This document shows positions 8,212 through 15,494 of a stretch of DNA of 64,000 bases, piece by piece. The notes beneath the pieces were generated by a model that was not told the origin of the DNA, searched no databases, and worked only from the letters and a program-made list of their open reading frames with translations. How positions within the stretch are numbered: the first letter of the stretch is position 1; each line of letters opens with the position of its first letter. This stretch comes from Spirosoma arboris (GTDB taxonomy: Bacteria > Bacteroidota > Bacteroidia > Cytophagales > Spirosomataceae), in contig NZ_WPIN01000001.1 of the NCBI RefSeq assembly GCF_009754945.1, positions 310,001 to 374,000 of the forward strand, written 5' to 3'. A program made the translations under genes and the position numbers.

Positions 8212-9786
8212 TCATAAAGACCCCTTCTGCTTCTCCAAATAACGCTTCAGTTCTGAGGTAGTTCGAATACCTAATGCCTGGGCGTGTGATTCGCGCATCA
8301 TCAACGCATAGGTATTGTTGAATACTAAGGGCTTGAGCCAGCTTAATCCGTATTTCTGGTTGAACTCGCTATTGACGTATTGGTAAAGGCCTTTGGGATC
8401 GGCTTTTAGTGAGTCAATGAGCCTGGGAGATGGTTTTAGAAGAACCAGCAACCCGGCACCTGTGTATTCTGGATAGAGGTCGAGGGAGCCAGATTGGAGA
8501 GCATCAAAACATAGCTTTGTGCCACCTAGGCCTGTTTTCGTAACGACTTCCAGAGGGAGTCGATTTTCCACCAACTGGCGCACGAGTTCAACCAGTATAT
8601 ATTGCTCGGTAAAAATCATGGCGCCAACTGCAATTTTGTCCTGGTGATGGCCGACGCCCGGTTGATGGAGCAAACCAGTACGTTGCAGAAATTGCCGGGC
8701 TACTTCTTTGGGTGACTCATGCAGGCAATCGACGCGGTAATTCAACTCCGTCATGGAGGAGTCGGTGAGGGTACCCGACAGTAGTTCAAGTGTTGGCTGA
8801 AGGGCCGGATATTTTTTTAACGTAGCCTGCCGAACCATGAATGACGCTTCATACGGAGGAAAGGCATGCTTATCGTCTACCAGGGCTCGGAGCTGAAATG
8901 TCTTGATCCGTCCGTCGGTCGAGTAACCACTGATAATGTCGAATAAGTTACGATGAATGGACTCATACATCAGGTTCGGGTCGATCAGCCGGGATGATAT
9001 GTGCAGGTCGTAGGCAGCCAGCAAAGCAGGATACCCATCGGACCGACCGTAGAATTCATGAGCGAAGCCAGCATGCAGTTTCGTCTGGCTTTTTTTCGGT
9101 AACCAATAGAACGATGATAGGAGGGGGGTTAAAAGCAGGAACACAATCATCATCCGGTATCGCCACAATTTGCGCAGGTGTTGCAATCGGGCCAGACCAG
9201 CATCAAACAAAATGGCCAGTAGAGCAGACGGGATCGTTCCTGCCAGAATCATATTGGTATCATTCAGGGCAATGCCACTAAAAATAAATTCGCCCAGTCC
9301 ACCAGCGGCCAGATAAGCAGCTAACGTTGCCACGCCAACGTTGATAACGGTAGCGGTACGGACACCTGCGAAAATAACGGGCAATGCCAGCGGTAATTCT
9401 AATTTGATTAATCGTTGCCAGGGTGTTAACCCCATGCCCTGAGCTGCTTCTTTCAGGGTCGGGCTAACTTCTCGAATACCCACGTATGTATTTTGCACAA
9501 TGGGCAGTAAGGCATACAGAAACAGTGCGACAATGGCCGGACCTGGACCAATGCCCAGCAATGGAATCATGAAACCCAGCAGCGCAAGACTTGGAATCGT
9601 TTGCAGAACCCCCACCGCGCCTAAAGTAACCGAAACAAGCCGGGGTCGGAGGCTAATTAGAATACCTAATGGTAATCCAATAACCATCGCAATACATAAC
9701 GACAGGAACGTCAGCCCGATGTGGGTTAGTGTTTGTTCGAGCAACTTATAGCGCTGGTCGATGATGAACGCGAAGAATTCCTGCAT
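8212..9786 (-). CDS. Fused ABC permease/substrate-binding protein, OpuC/EgtU-type, with circularly permuted binding domain
   Basis: Importer subunit for a quaternary amine such as glycine betaine, choline or ergothioneine. Residues 1-205 are the permease, with an EAA loop at about 112-136 (KEAAQGMGLTPWQRLIKLELP). A further membrane helix (212-229) is followed by an extracytoplasmic binding domain. The two halves of that domain are in swapped order. Residues 237-370 (HEFYGRSDGYPAL, YSTDGRIKTFQL, FPPYEASFMVR, ELNYRVD) match the C-terminal half of OpuCC/EgtU proteins. Residues 384-518 (KIAVGAMIFTEQYIL, KTGLGGTKLCFDAL, LDLYPEYTG, FNNTYAL) match the N-terminal half. The join falls at the normal inter-half hinge. 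The ATPase gene lies 20 bases upstream. Ligand identity cannot be read from the sequence. Confidence 0.9.
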   Translation of the reverse strand: MQEFFAFIIDQRYKLLEQTLTHIGLTFLSLCIAMVIGLPLGILISLRPRLVSVTLGAVGVLQTIPSLALLGFMIPLLGIGPGPAIVALFLYALLPIVQNTYVGIREVSPTLKEAAQGMGLTPWQRLIKLELPLALPVIFAGVRTATVINVGVATLAAYLAAGGLGEFIFSGIALNDTNMILAGTIPSALLAILFDAGLARLQHLRKLWRYRMMIVFLLLTPLLSSFYWLPKKSQTKLHAGFAHEFYGRSDGYPALLAAYDLHISSRLIDPNLMYESIHRNLFDIISGYSTDGRIKTFQLRALVDDKHAFPPYEASFMVRQATLKKYPALQPTLELLSGTLTDSSMTELNYRVDCLHESPKEVARQFLQRTGLLHQPGVGHHQDKIAVGAMIFTEQYILVELVRQLVENRLPLEVVTKTGLGGTKLCFDALQSGSLDLYPEYTGAGLLVLLKPSPRLIDSLKADPKGLYQYVNSEFNQKYGLSWLKPLVFNNTYALMMRESHAQALGIRTTSELKRYLEKQKGSL

Positions 9787-9806
9787 AGTGGTATTTAAAA
9801 TTCAAC

Positions 9807-10760
9807 TTAGCTAGATTGTTTCTCCAGAAGTTGACTGAGCGCTGGCCAGATTGTGGTTAAATGCACGGTTACAAACTGTTGATTCACTTCAAAAACAATC
9901 GATTTCGAACCCGATAAATGCCCTAGCGCATCAGCTAATCGAGTAGGTGCGGGTAAGTGCAAAGCATCTCCAGGATGCGTGTTTTCGTTGGGTAAATAAG
10001 GCGATAAATCGTGGAGAGAAAACGTATGTAGCTGAAGAGGAAGCCATTGGTCCGCGAAAAATTGACGCACAAATTCATTGGCGGGTCTTAGCAGTAGTTC
10101 CTGAGGTGTACCAATTTGTTGCAGTTGACCGCCATCCATTAGCCCTACCCGATCCCCTAATTCAAAAGCTTCCTGTACATCATGAGTTACCATCACAATC
10201 GTTTTTTGCCGTAACTCATCCAACTGTCGAAATTCCCGGCGAATGTGGCTCCGGGTGACTGGGTCAAGTGCGCCCAGAGGTTCGTCCATTAGTAAAATGG
10301 AGGGCTGGGCAGCCAGGGCTCTGGCTATCCCGACTCGCTGGCGCTGACCTCCACTTAGCTGGCTTGGGTAAGCAGCCAGGTAGGTTTCCGGTAAACGAAT
10401 CATGCCGATCAGTTCGCGAACGCGTGTTCGTATACGTTGTTCGTCCCACTTAAGCACTCGGGGAATCAGCGCTATATTATCGGCAATCGTATAATGAGGA
10501 AATAAACCTGTCTCCTGAATAACATACCCGATTTCCCGGCGTAATTCGTGGAGCTTCCGCTGTCTGGCGTCAACGCCATTGATCAATATGGTTCCGGAAG
10601 TTGGCTCAATCAGCCGATTGAGCATTTTCAATGTAGTGGTTTTGCCTGACCCACTGGTTCCCAGCAAGATAAGGGTTTCGCCCTCCTTCACATCGAACGA
10701 GACATTGTCGACGGCTGTTTGAGCACTGTATTGTTTAGTAAGATTGCGAACAGTGATCAT
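9807..10760 (-). CDS. ABC transporter ATP-binding protein, osmoprotectant (OpuCA/ProV-like) type
   Basis: A 317-residue ATPase that energises the permease/binding fusion encoded 20 bases downstream. Walker A is GTSGSGKTT (34-42), the Q-loop lies in IQETGLF (81-87), the signature is LSGGQRQR (135-142), Walker B is ILLMDE (155-160) and the switch histidine is His193 in VTHD. GYVIQETGLFPHYTI and the D-loop segment PLGALDPVTR are typical of the quaternary-amine uptake class. The final ~70 residues stand where CBS domains occur in OpuA-type ATPases, but I see no clear CBS motif. The gene begins the two-gene importer operon. Confidence 0.9.
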   Translation of the reverse strand: MITVRNLTKQYSAQTAVDNVSFDVKEGETLILLGTSGSGKTTTLKMLNRLIEPTSGTILINGVDARQRKLHELRREIGYVIQETGLFPHYTIADNIALIPRVLKWDEQRIRTRVRELIGMIRLPETYLAAYPSQLSGGQRQRVGIARALAAQPSILLMDEPLGALDPVTRSHIRREFRQLDELRQKTIVMVTHDVQEAFELGDRVGLMDGGQLQQIGTPQELLLRPANEFVRQFFADQWLPLQLHTFSLHDLSPYLPNENTHPGDALHLPAPTRLADALGHLSGSKSIVFEVNQQFVTVHLTTIWPALSQLLEKQSS

Positions 10761-10773
10761 ACAGGCTTATAGT

Positions 10774-10813
10774 AATGAATAATGGGTAATGTGGACGTTT
10801 GCCATTATTCATT
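10774..10813. repeat. 12-bp inverted repeat between operons
   Basis: AATGAATAATGG and CCATTATTCATT face each other across 16 bases, between the stop of the acetyltransferase gene and the start of the ATPase gene. It could end transcription of the upstream gene. It is AT-rich and has no T-run. Confidence 0.45.
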
Positions 10814-10825
10814 GTTCATTTATAC

Positions 10826-11386
10826 TTAATCGGGAACGGATCGAATGACACGGCAAGGGTTGCCAGCCGCAAATACATTCGAGGGTATATCTCTGGTTAC
10901 CACGCTGCCTGCTCCAATGGTGGTATTATCGCCGATGGTAACGCCTGGGCAAACAACGACATTTCCGGCTAGCCAGACGTTGTCGCCAATCGTAATTGGT
11001 TTGGCTATGTCAGAGCCTTTACTAATGCGATGACTGGCCGATAACGGATGCGAAGCCGCGTATAAGCTAACATTAGGCCCGATCAGTGCATTGTTACCAA
11101 TTCTGATAGGAGCATAATCTAATATTGTGCAATTGAAATTAATGAATACATTATCGGCAAGGTAGATATAAGTTCCATAATCACAATAGAACGGCGGCTG
11201 AATATCAAGATCTTTCCCAAAAGAGCCGAGGAGCGTAGTCAGTATTTCGTTTCGGGTTTCCTTTTCTGAGTTTAGAGTTTGGTTATACCGGGTGAATAAT
11301 TCCCGGCCTCTGGCTCTCATGGCCAGCAGGTCGGGGTGATAAGACCAATACCATTCCCCAGCTAACATCTTCTCTAATTCACTCAT
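10826..11386 (-). CDS. Sugar O-acetyltransferase, Maa/LacA type
   Basis: A 186-residue hexapeptide-repeat acyltransferase that would transfer acetyl from acetyl-CoA to a sugar hydroxyl in the cytoplasm. The N-terminal Maa domain is visible (MLAGEWYWSYHPDLLAMRARG and the helical YNQT region). It is followed by left-handed beta-helix repeats (IRIGNNALIGPNVSLY, ITIGDNVWLAGNVVVCPG, VTIGDNTTIGAGSVVTRDI). The catalytic histidine is in AASHPL. The ending NPCRVIR is the usual AGNPARVIR-like tail. Length is normal for the family. The true sugar acceptor is unknown for most members. It is co-directional with the importer operon but separated by a hairpin. Confidence 0.9.
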   Translation of the reverse strand: MSELEKMLAGEWYWSYHPDLLAMRARGRELFTRYNQTLNSEKETRNEILTTLLGSFGKDLDIQPPFYCDYGTYIYLADNVFINFNCTILDYAPIRIGNNALIGPNVSLYAASHPLSASHRISKGSDIAKPITIGDNVWLAGNVVVCPGVTIGDNTTIGAGSVVTRDIPSNVFAAGNPCRVIRSVPD

Positions 11387-11400
11387 CGTCAGATATTTTT

Positions 11401-11472
11401 TCGACAGGATTTACAGGATAAAACAGGATTTTCTTTAGCCTTTAATCCTGCCTTATCCAGTAAATCCTGTCA
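11401..11472. repeat. Imperfect 30-bp inverted repeat (CAGGATTTAC family)
   Basis: Two 30-base arms with a few mismatches flank a 12-base loop between the SMR gene and the acetyltransferase gene. Each arm contains GACAGGATTTAC or its complement. It probably ends transcription from the SMR gene. Confidence 0.55.
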
Positions 11473-11488
11473 AAGAAGAAAACCTCAT

Positions 11489-11818
11489 TTAATGCCCCGT
11501 CGTTTTCGATAGCAGGTTCATAATCAGGACACCGGCAATGATAAGTACCATGCCTATAATGGCGGGCAAATCCGGTATCTGCTTAAAATAGACTATGCCG
11601 ACCAGGGCCACTAAAACAATACCTACACCAGACCAAGCGGCATAAACGATTCCAATTGGCATCGACCGTAAGGTAAGACTCAAAAAGTAGAAAGCTACTC
11701 CATAGCCTATCAGCGTAATCAGACCAGGAAGCCATTTGGTGAACTGATTGGAGGCATTTAGCGCACTGGTCGCGATAACCTCGGCAACGATCGCTACCAG
11801 CAAATACAGATACTTCAT
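11489..11818 (-). CDS. Small multidrug resistance (SMR) efflux protein, EmrE/Qac-like
   Basis: A 109-residue inner-membrane protein with four hydrophobic helices. It carries the essential membrane glutamate Glu13 in the motif AEVIATSAL, plus the YAAWSGVGIV helix-3 motif typical of proton-coupled exporters of quaternary cations. Length is normal. It may protect against toxic cations or export a small cationic metabolite. Its proximity to the quaternary-amine importer at 8212-10760 is suggestive but may be chance. Subtype (EmrE-like exporter versus SugE/Gdx-like guanidinium exporter) cannot be fixed by eye, although A-E-V-x-A-T-S favours the exporter group. Confidence 0.9.
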   Translation of the reverse strand: MKYLYLLVAIVAEVIATSALNASNQFTKWLPGLITLIGYGVAFYFLSLTLRSMPIGIVYAAWSGVGIVLVALVGIVYFKQIPDLPAIIGMVLIIAGVLIMNLLSKTTGH

Positions 11819-11843
11819 TTGGCTATAGTAAATAGAATCTTAC

Positions 11844-12992
11844 TCATACCCGAAGGAACGTCTTTTTCTTGTACAGAAAATACAAAAACGCCCACTTTAC
11901 GGCGAGATAACCCAGCACGCCCAGCAGCGCAGCTACCCAGCCTGAAGAGATGAGTTTAATCAGGCCACCGAAGAAAAAGTGAGTTGCGTATTCAAATTCG
12001 ATGAACTCACCTGCCAGATAAATCAGGATGGAGTTCATACCGATGATGGTGAAGAAGAACGTCCAGCCCTTGATGCCTTTAACATCAATAATCCAGTAAA
12101 ATATGCTCAATAAGGTTAGACTCAGTCCGCCCGTAACCAGCATAAACGAACTGGTCCAGAGATTTTTATTAATAGGAAAAACAAAATTCCAAAGCACGCC
12201 GAGTAGAATAAAAAGTGCACCCGCACCCAATAATTGTACGGCTTTTTGATTGCCCGTTTTGCCATGTTCTTTCAAAAACGAACCGGCAAAAATGCCAAGC
12301 AGCGCGTTGCCAATGGCTGGAATCGTAGAGAATAATCCCTCTGGGTCATGGATCGTTTTATACAGATGGCCTGGAACGACCATACGGTCGATATAACTGG
12401 CCAGATTGCATTCCATCGTCAGAACACCAGCCCCACAGCCTGGGACAGGAATCAGCATCATAGCAGCCCAGTAACCCAGCAAAATCCCGACAAACCAGAT
12501 GTATCGGGTGCGTGGTTGGGCATACAGAAAAATTAACTGCGCAAACATGCCCGCCAGTCCGATGCGCCCCAATACACTCGGGAAACGAGTATCCTGAATT
12601 GCCTTGACAAAGAGCCCGTTATTGTAGATGATACCTAAAACAACCAGAATAAGCCCCCGCGTAATAATCTTGCGGGCAATCAGCGCCTTGTCGTCCCCCT
12701 TATCTAACCGCGACCCTATTGAAAACGGAGTCGACACGCCTGCCATGAACACAAAAAGCGGAAAAATCAGGTCATAAGCCCGAAAGCCATTCCAGTCGGG
12801 ATGCGTGAATTGGTCAGCGATGAGAACCGCCCAGGCCCAACCCGTTGTTTTGGCCAGAACCTGAAAAATTTCTTCACCACCCATAATCCAGAACATATCG
12901 AATCCCCGCAAGGTATCGAGCGAGAGAAGCCGCTTAACAGGAGCAGGCTGGAGGACAGCAGGTTCAACAGACGAGGTAGACGGTAGAGACAT
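11844..12992 (-). CDS. NagX-like membrane acyltransferase (DUF5009/HGSNAT-type), second copy
   Basis: A 382-residue polytopic membrane protein, paralogous to the one at 2478-3575. The motifs SLDTLRGFDMFWIMGGEEIF, HPDWNGFRAYDLIFPLFVFMAG and LGRIGLAGMFAQL align with the family. HDPEGLFSTIPAIGNALLGI matches the corresponding region of the first copy, which reads WDPEGILSTFPSIVTGITGM. The N-terminal 25 residues before the motif are hydrophilic. The ATG at 12992 is retained because the proline-rich leader (residues 3-22) is common in these proteins. The reaction, probably transmembrane acyl transfer to a sugar, is inferred. Confidence 0.85.
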   Translation of the reverse strand: MSLPSTSSVEPAVLQPAPVKRLLSLDTLRGFDMFWIMGGEEIFQVLAKTTGWAWAVLIADQFTHPDWNGFRAYDLIFPLFVFMAGVSTPFSIGSRLDKGDDKALIARKIITRGLILVVLGIIYNNGLFVKAIQDTRFPSVLGRIGLAGMFAQLIFLYAQPRTRYIWFVGILLGYWAAMMLIPVPGCGAGVLTMECNLASYIDRMVVPGHLYKTIHDPEGLFSTIPAIGNALLGIFAGSFLKEHGKTGNQKAVQLLGAGALFILLGVLWNFVFPINKNLWTSSFMLVTGGLSLTLLSIFYWIIDVKGIKGWTFFFTIIGMNSILIYLAGEFIEFEYATHFFFGGLIKLISSGWVAALLGVLGYLAVKWAFLYFLYKKKTFLRV

Positions 12993-13048
12993 ACGTTTTT
13001 GGTATAAATAAGCGGATAAAATCGATGCAATTTCGAATTAGTGGTATA

Positions 13049-13080
13049 GATTATTTTGAGTCTATTGAGTCAAAATAATC
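13049..13080 (-). terminator. AT-rich hairpin at the phosphatase stop codon
   Basis: GATTATTTTGA and TCAAAATAATC form an 11-bp stem with a 10-base loop, starting at the last base of the 13080-14462 stop codon. It is a probable terminator for that gene. Confidence 0.5.
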
Positions 13081-14462
13081 TACGGCTTTGCCTGTTGCTT
13101 TCTGGCTTTATATTCCTGAAAGCGATTTCGGTATTCCTGCAGTTGTTCGGGTTTGAACTTTTGCTGATACTCGGCCGGTAAGTCCAGACGCTCGGGGAGC
13201 AGCGCCGGTGCCTGATCGATCAATGTATTCTTCCCTTTACTGTCCTTTGTCAAGACGAATGAGTCGTATTTCTGGCCCGTTACGGTAAACGACTGATAGG
13301 ATAATTTATCGCCATCAATCGACACCGTTTGATACAGTTGCGTGTTTGATCCGGCCCGGTCCATCCAATCCTGTAAACCAATATCGTACATTTTTGGCCC
13401 ACTCACCGACACCACATAAATAGGCCCGTCGGGATGTTTGCGACTCTTTCCTAACGGCATATTTAATCCTCGGCCATAAGTATGATCATGGCCCTGCAAG
13501 ACCAGATCGACGCCATATTTTTTGTAAATTGGTTCCATCTTCGCACGCCATTCGTCGTTGTCCCGCCCTTTTGCGGTTGAGTAAATCGGGTGATGGTGAA
13601 CAATGACAGTCCAGCGATTCGGGTTCTTGCTCAACATCTGAACAAGCCAATCTGCCTGGGCATCCATAACCGTCGAATCGAGTAGTGCGGCTTGTGAATT
13701 TAATGAAATAAATCGTGTGCCCTGATAATCGAATGTATAAGCCGTTTCTTCGAGGCCTTTGGGGCCATTTTCAGGCAATACGAACGACGGTCGCCAGTGC
13801 TTCGATACGCGACTTTTGCCTTGTTCATCTTTGAAGTATTCATGGTTGCCCGGTGTGGCCAGTGTTGGCACCATGCCATTAATCCAGCCCCCCGCTTCGA
13901 ACCACTCCGCCCATTGCCAGTCAGCGTTGGAGGTAGTAATTAAATCGCCCGCGTGGATCATCAGGTTCACCATGGGCAGCGTAGAATAAGCGCCCCGAAT
14001 GGCCCGCGACCAGAGTGAACGAATGTCATTCTGCGCATCCCCAAAATATAGAAACGAAAAGGGCGCTGGCTTGTCTTGAGCCGTTTTAAAATGAAACCAC
14101 TCGCTCCAGTACGTGCCATCACCAACGCGGTAGCTGTATTGAGTAGCCGGTTTCAAATTTTTGAAATGAACTGAGTGGTATTTTACCGATTTGCCGTCGA
14201 GTACTACCGTTTCACTTATGGCAGGAATGATGGTAGCCTTTTTGACAAAATCGGGAGATGGATCAGCTTCACTTATGGCGCCAACTGCGTTCGTAACGGT
14301 CGAATCGGTGCGCCAATTAACGGACTGCGACGTGGCTGGATTACCCTGCCAGCCTAAGATGAGTCGGTCAGGATAAATGGTGGCCGGGTATGGTTTATGG
14401 ATCTGAGCGCTGGCAGATAAACAAGTTAATGCAAATAAAAAAGTAAGGAAATTGCGTGTCAT
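13080..14462 (-). CDS. Secreted purple acid phosphatase-like metallophosphoesterase
   Basis: A 460-residue exported phosphatase. A signal peptide covers residues 1-19 (ending SASAQ). An N-terminal fibronectin-like domain, as in purple acid phosphatases, precedes the calcineurin-type core. The five metal-binding blocks are visible: FGDAQND, HAGDLIT, TPGNHEYF, VIVHHHPIYS and LQGHDHTYGRG. It would hydrolyse phosphate esters in the periplasm or outside the cell. The last ~60 residues are charged and helical (EYRNRFQEYKARKQQAKP), which is unusual and may be a tail or a docking segment. It is monocistronic, bracketed by hairpins at both ends. Confidence 0.88.
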   Translation of the reverse strand: MTRNFLTFLFALTCLSASAQIHKPYPATIYPDRLILGWQGNPATSQSVNWRTDSTVTNAVGAISEADPSPDFVKKATIIPAISETVVLDGKSVKYHSVHFKNLKPATQYSYRVGDGTYWSEWFHFKTAQDKPAPFSFLYFGDAQNDIRSLWSRAIRGAYSTLPMVNLMIHAGDLITTSNADWQWAEWFEAGGWINGMVPTLATPGNHEYFKDEQGKSRVSKHWRPSFVLPENGPKGLEETAYTFDYQGTRFISLNSQAALLDSTVMDAQADWLVQMLSKNPNRWTVIVHHHPIYSTAKGRDNDEWRAKMEPIYKKYGVDLVLQGHDHTYGRGLNMPLGKSRKHPDGPIYVVSVSGPKMYDIGLQDWMDRAGSNTQLYQTVSIDGDKLSYQSFTVTGQKYDSFVLTKDSKGKNTLIDQAPALLPERLDLPAEYQQKFKPEQLQEYRNRFQEYKARKQQAKP

Positions 14463-14508
14463 GAACGATGTTTTGGTAGCAAATAGGGATTTACTTGTTG
14501 ATGAGTTT

Positions 14509-14586
14509 TTGTCATCCCGACCTTAGGAGGGATCTCAAGTTTCGTATTAGTCAAGCTTGAAATCCCTCCTAAGGTCGGGATGACAA
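14509..14586. repeat. Long inverted repeat with 25-bp perfect arms
   Basis: The arms at 14509-14533 and 14562-14586 are exactly complementary. A further 5 bp pair inside them after one mismatch. It lies between the stop of the glycerophosphodiesterase gene and the start of the phosphatase gene, and probably terminates the upstream operon. There is no T-run on the sense strand of either gene. Confidence 0.65.
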
Positions 14587-14606
14587 CGTGTTAAAATACA
14601 TTCTAT

Positions 14607-15494
14607 TCATTGTTCTTTCTCACTAAGGGTTCGATATACCTTTATTACGTAATCTGTCTGGATAACATCTAAGTGGAAGCGGGCCGCTTTCTGGTATTGT
14701 TCAGCCGAATCAAATGGCCCTAGCAGGTCAGAAAACGCCTTGATTCCGCGCTGGTGAATTTGCTGAACGAGCGCTTCATTAACGACCTGCCAGTTTAAAT
14801 CGAACGCATACGGATTAAGCTTGTTGATCTTCTCGGCCATATCTTCAGCCTTTTTGAGCGAAGGCATCAGTCGGGCAGTAGGAGCAACCTGTTTCAGGGC
14901 TAGCAAGGCATCATCTGATCCATAGAAGACGGCATTTTTTAGTAATCCATGCGTCTGTAATAGTTCAATTAATGGCTGTGGGGCTACTGCTTTGCAATCG
15001 ACGTACAGATTGGTCTGGGTAGGGTGACTGGCATTCCAGCGAGAAACCAACTGACATACCTCCTCTAATGTAGGAATTTGTTCTGTCTGAAAACGACCAT
15101 CAAAGCCTTTGCCTGCCGATAGCGTTTTAAGTGCCGATAGTGTTTGTGTATTTATGGGTCCAGTGCCCGTAGTTGTACGATTTAAGGTACCATCGTGCAG
15201 AATAACCAACTGTCCGTCCTGGGTTGTCCGAACATCAATCTCGATGAAATCAACCTGCATTCTCAACGCTTCCAGATAGGTCGCGAGGGTATTTTCTGGG
15301 GCAAGCTGTGAGTTTCCCCGATGGGCAGAAACGCCTATTGGATTGTGCGTTGCTAACATAGCCTTGTACTTGCTGATGGAGTCGGTAGGCGAACCCGCTT
15401 TGCCGGGTGATTGGGCCTTAACGAAGGTAGTAACTACCAGACTCCAAACTAGAAAGCTTATAACTCCTATCTGTATGCGTTGTCGATTCATCAT
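14607..15494 (-). CDS. Glycerophosphodiester phosphodiesterase (GDPD), exported
   Basis: A 295-residue enzyme that splits glycerophosphodiesters into glycerol-3-phosphate and an alcohol. An N-terminal signal or anchor (residues 9-28, IGVISFLVWSLVVTTFVKAQ) points to export. The catalytic and metal-binding residues of GDPD enzymes are present: SAHRGNSQLAPENT, FIEIDVRTTQDGQLVILHD and later VDCKA. The start codon overlaps the upstream membrane-protein stop by four bases (ATGA), so the two are translationally coupled in the operon 18444-14607. Some Bacteroidota relatives are annotated simply as GDPD-family proteins; the exact substrate is not known. Confidence 0.88.
   Translation of the reverse strand: MMNRQRIQIGVISFLVWSLVVTTFVKAQSPGKAGSPTDSISKYKAMLATHNPIGVSAHRGNSQLAPENTLATYLEALRMQVDFIEIDVRTTQDGQLVILHDGTLNRTTTGTGPINTQTLSALKTLSAGKGFDGRFQTEQIPTLEEVCQLVSRWNASHPTQTNLYVDCKAVAPQPLIELLQTHGLLKNAVFYGSDDALLALKQVAPTARLMPSLKKAEDMAEKINKLNPYAFDLNWQVVNEALVQQIHQRGIKAFSDLLGPFDSAEQYQKAARFHLDVIQTDYVIKVYRTLSEKEQ

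Noticed and set aside
11401..11472. CRISPR-like repeat
   Set aside because: There are only two arms in inverted orientation and no direct repeats or regularly spaced spacers.
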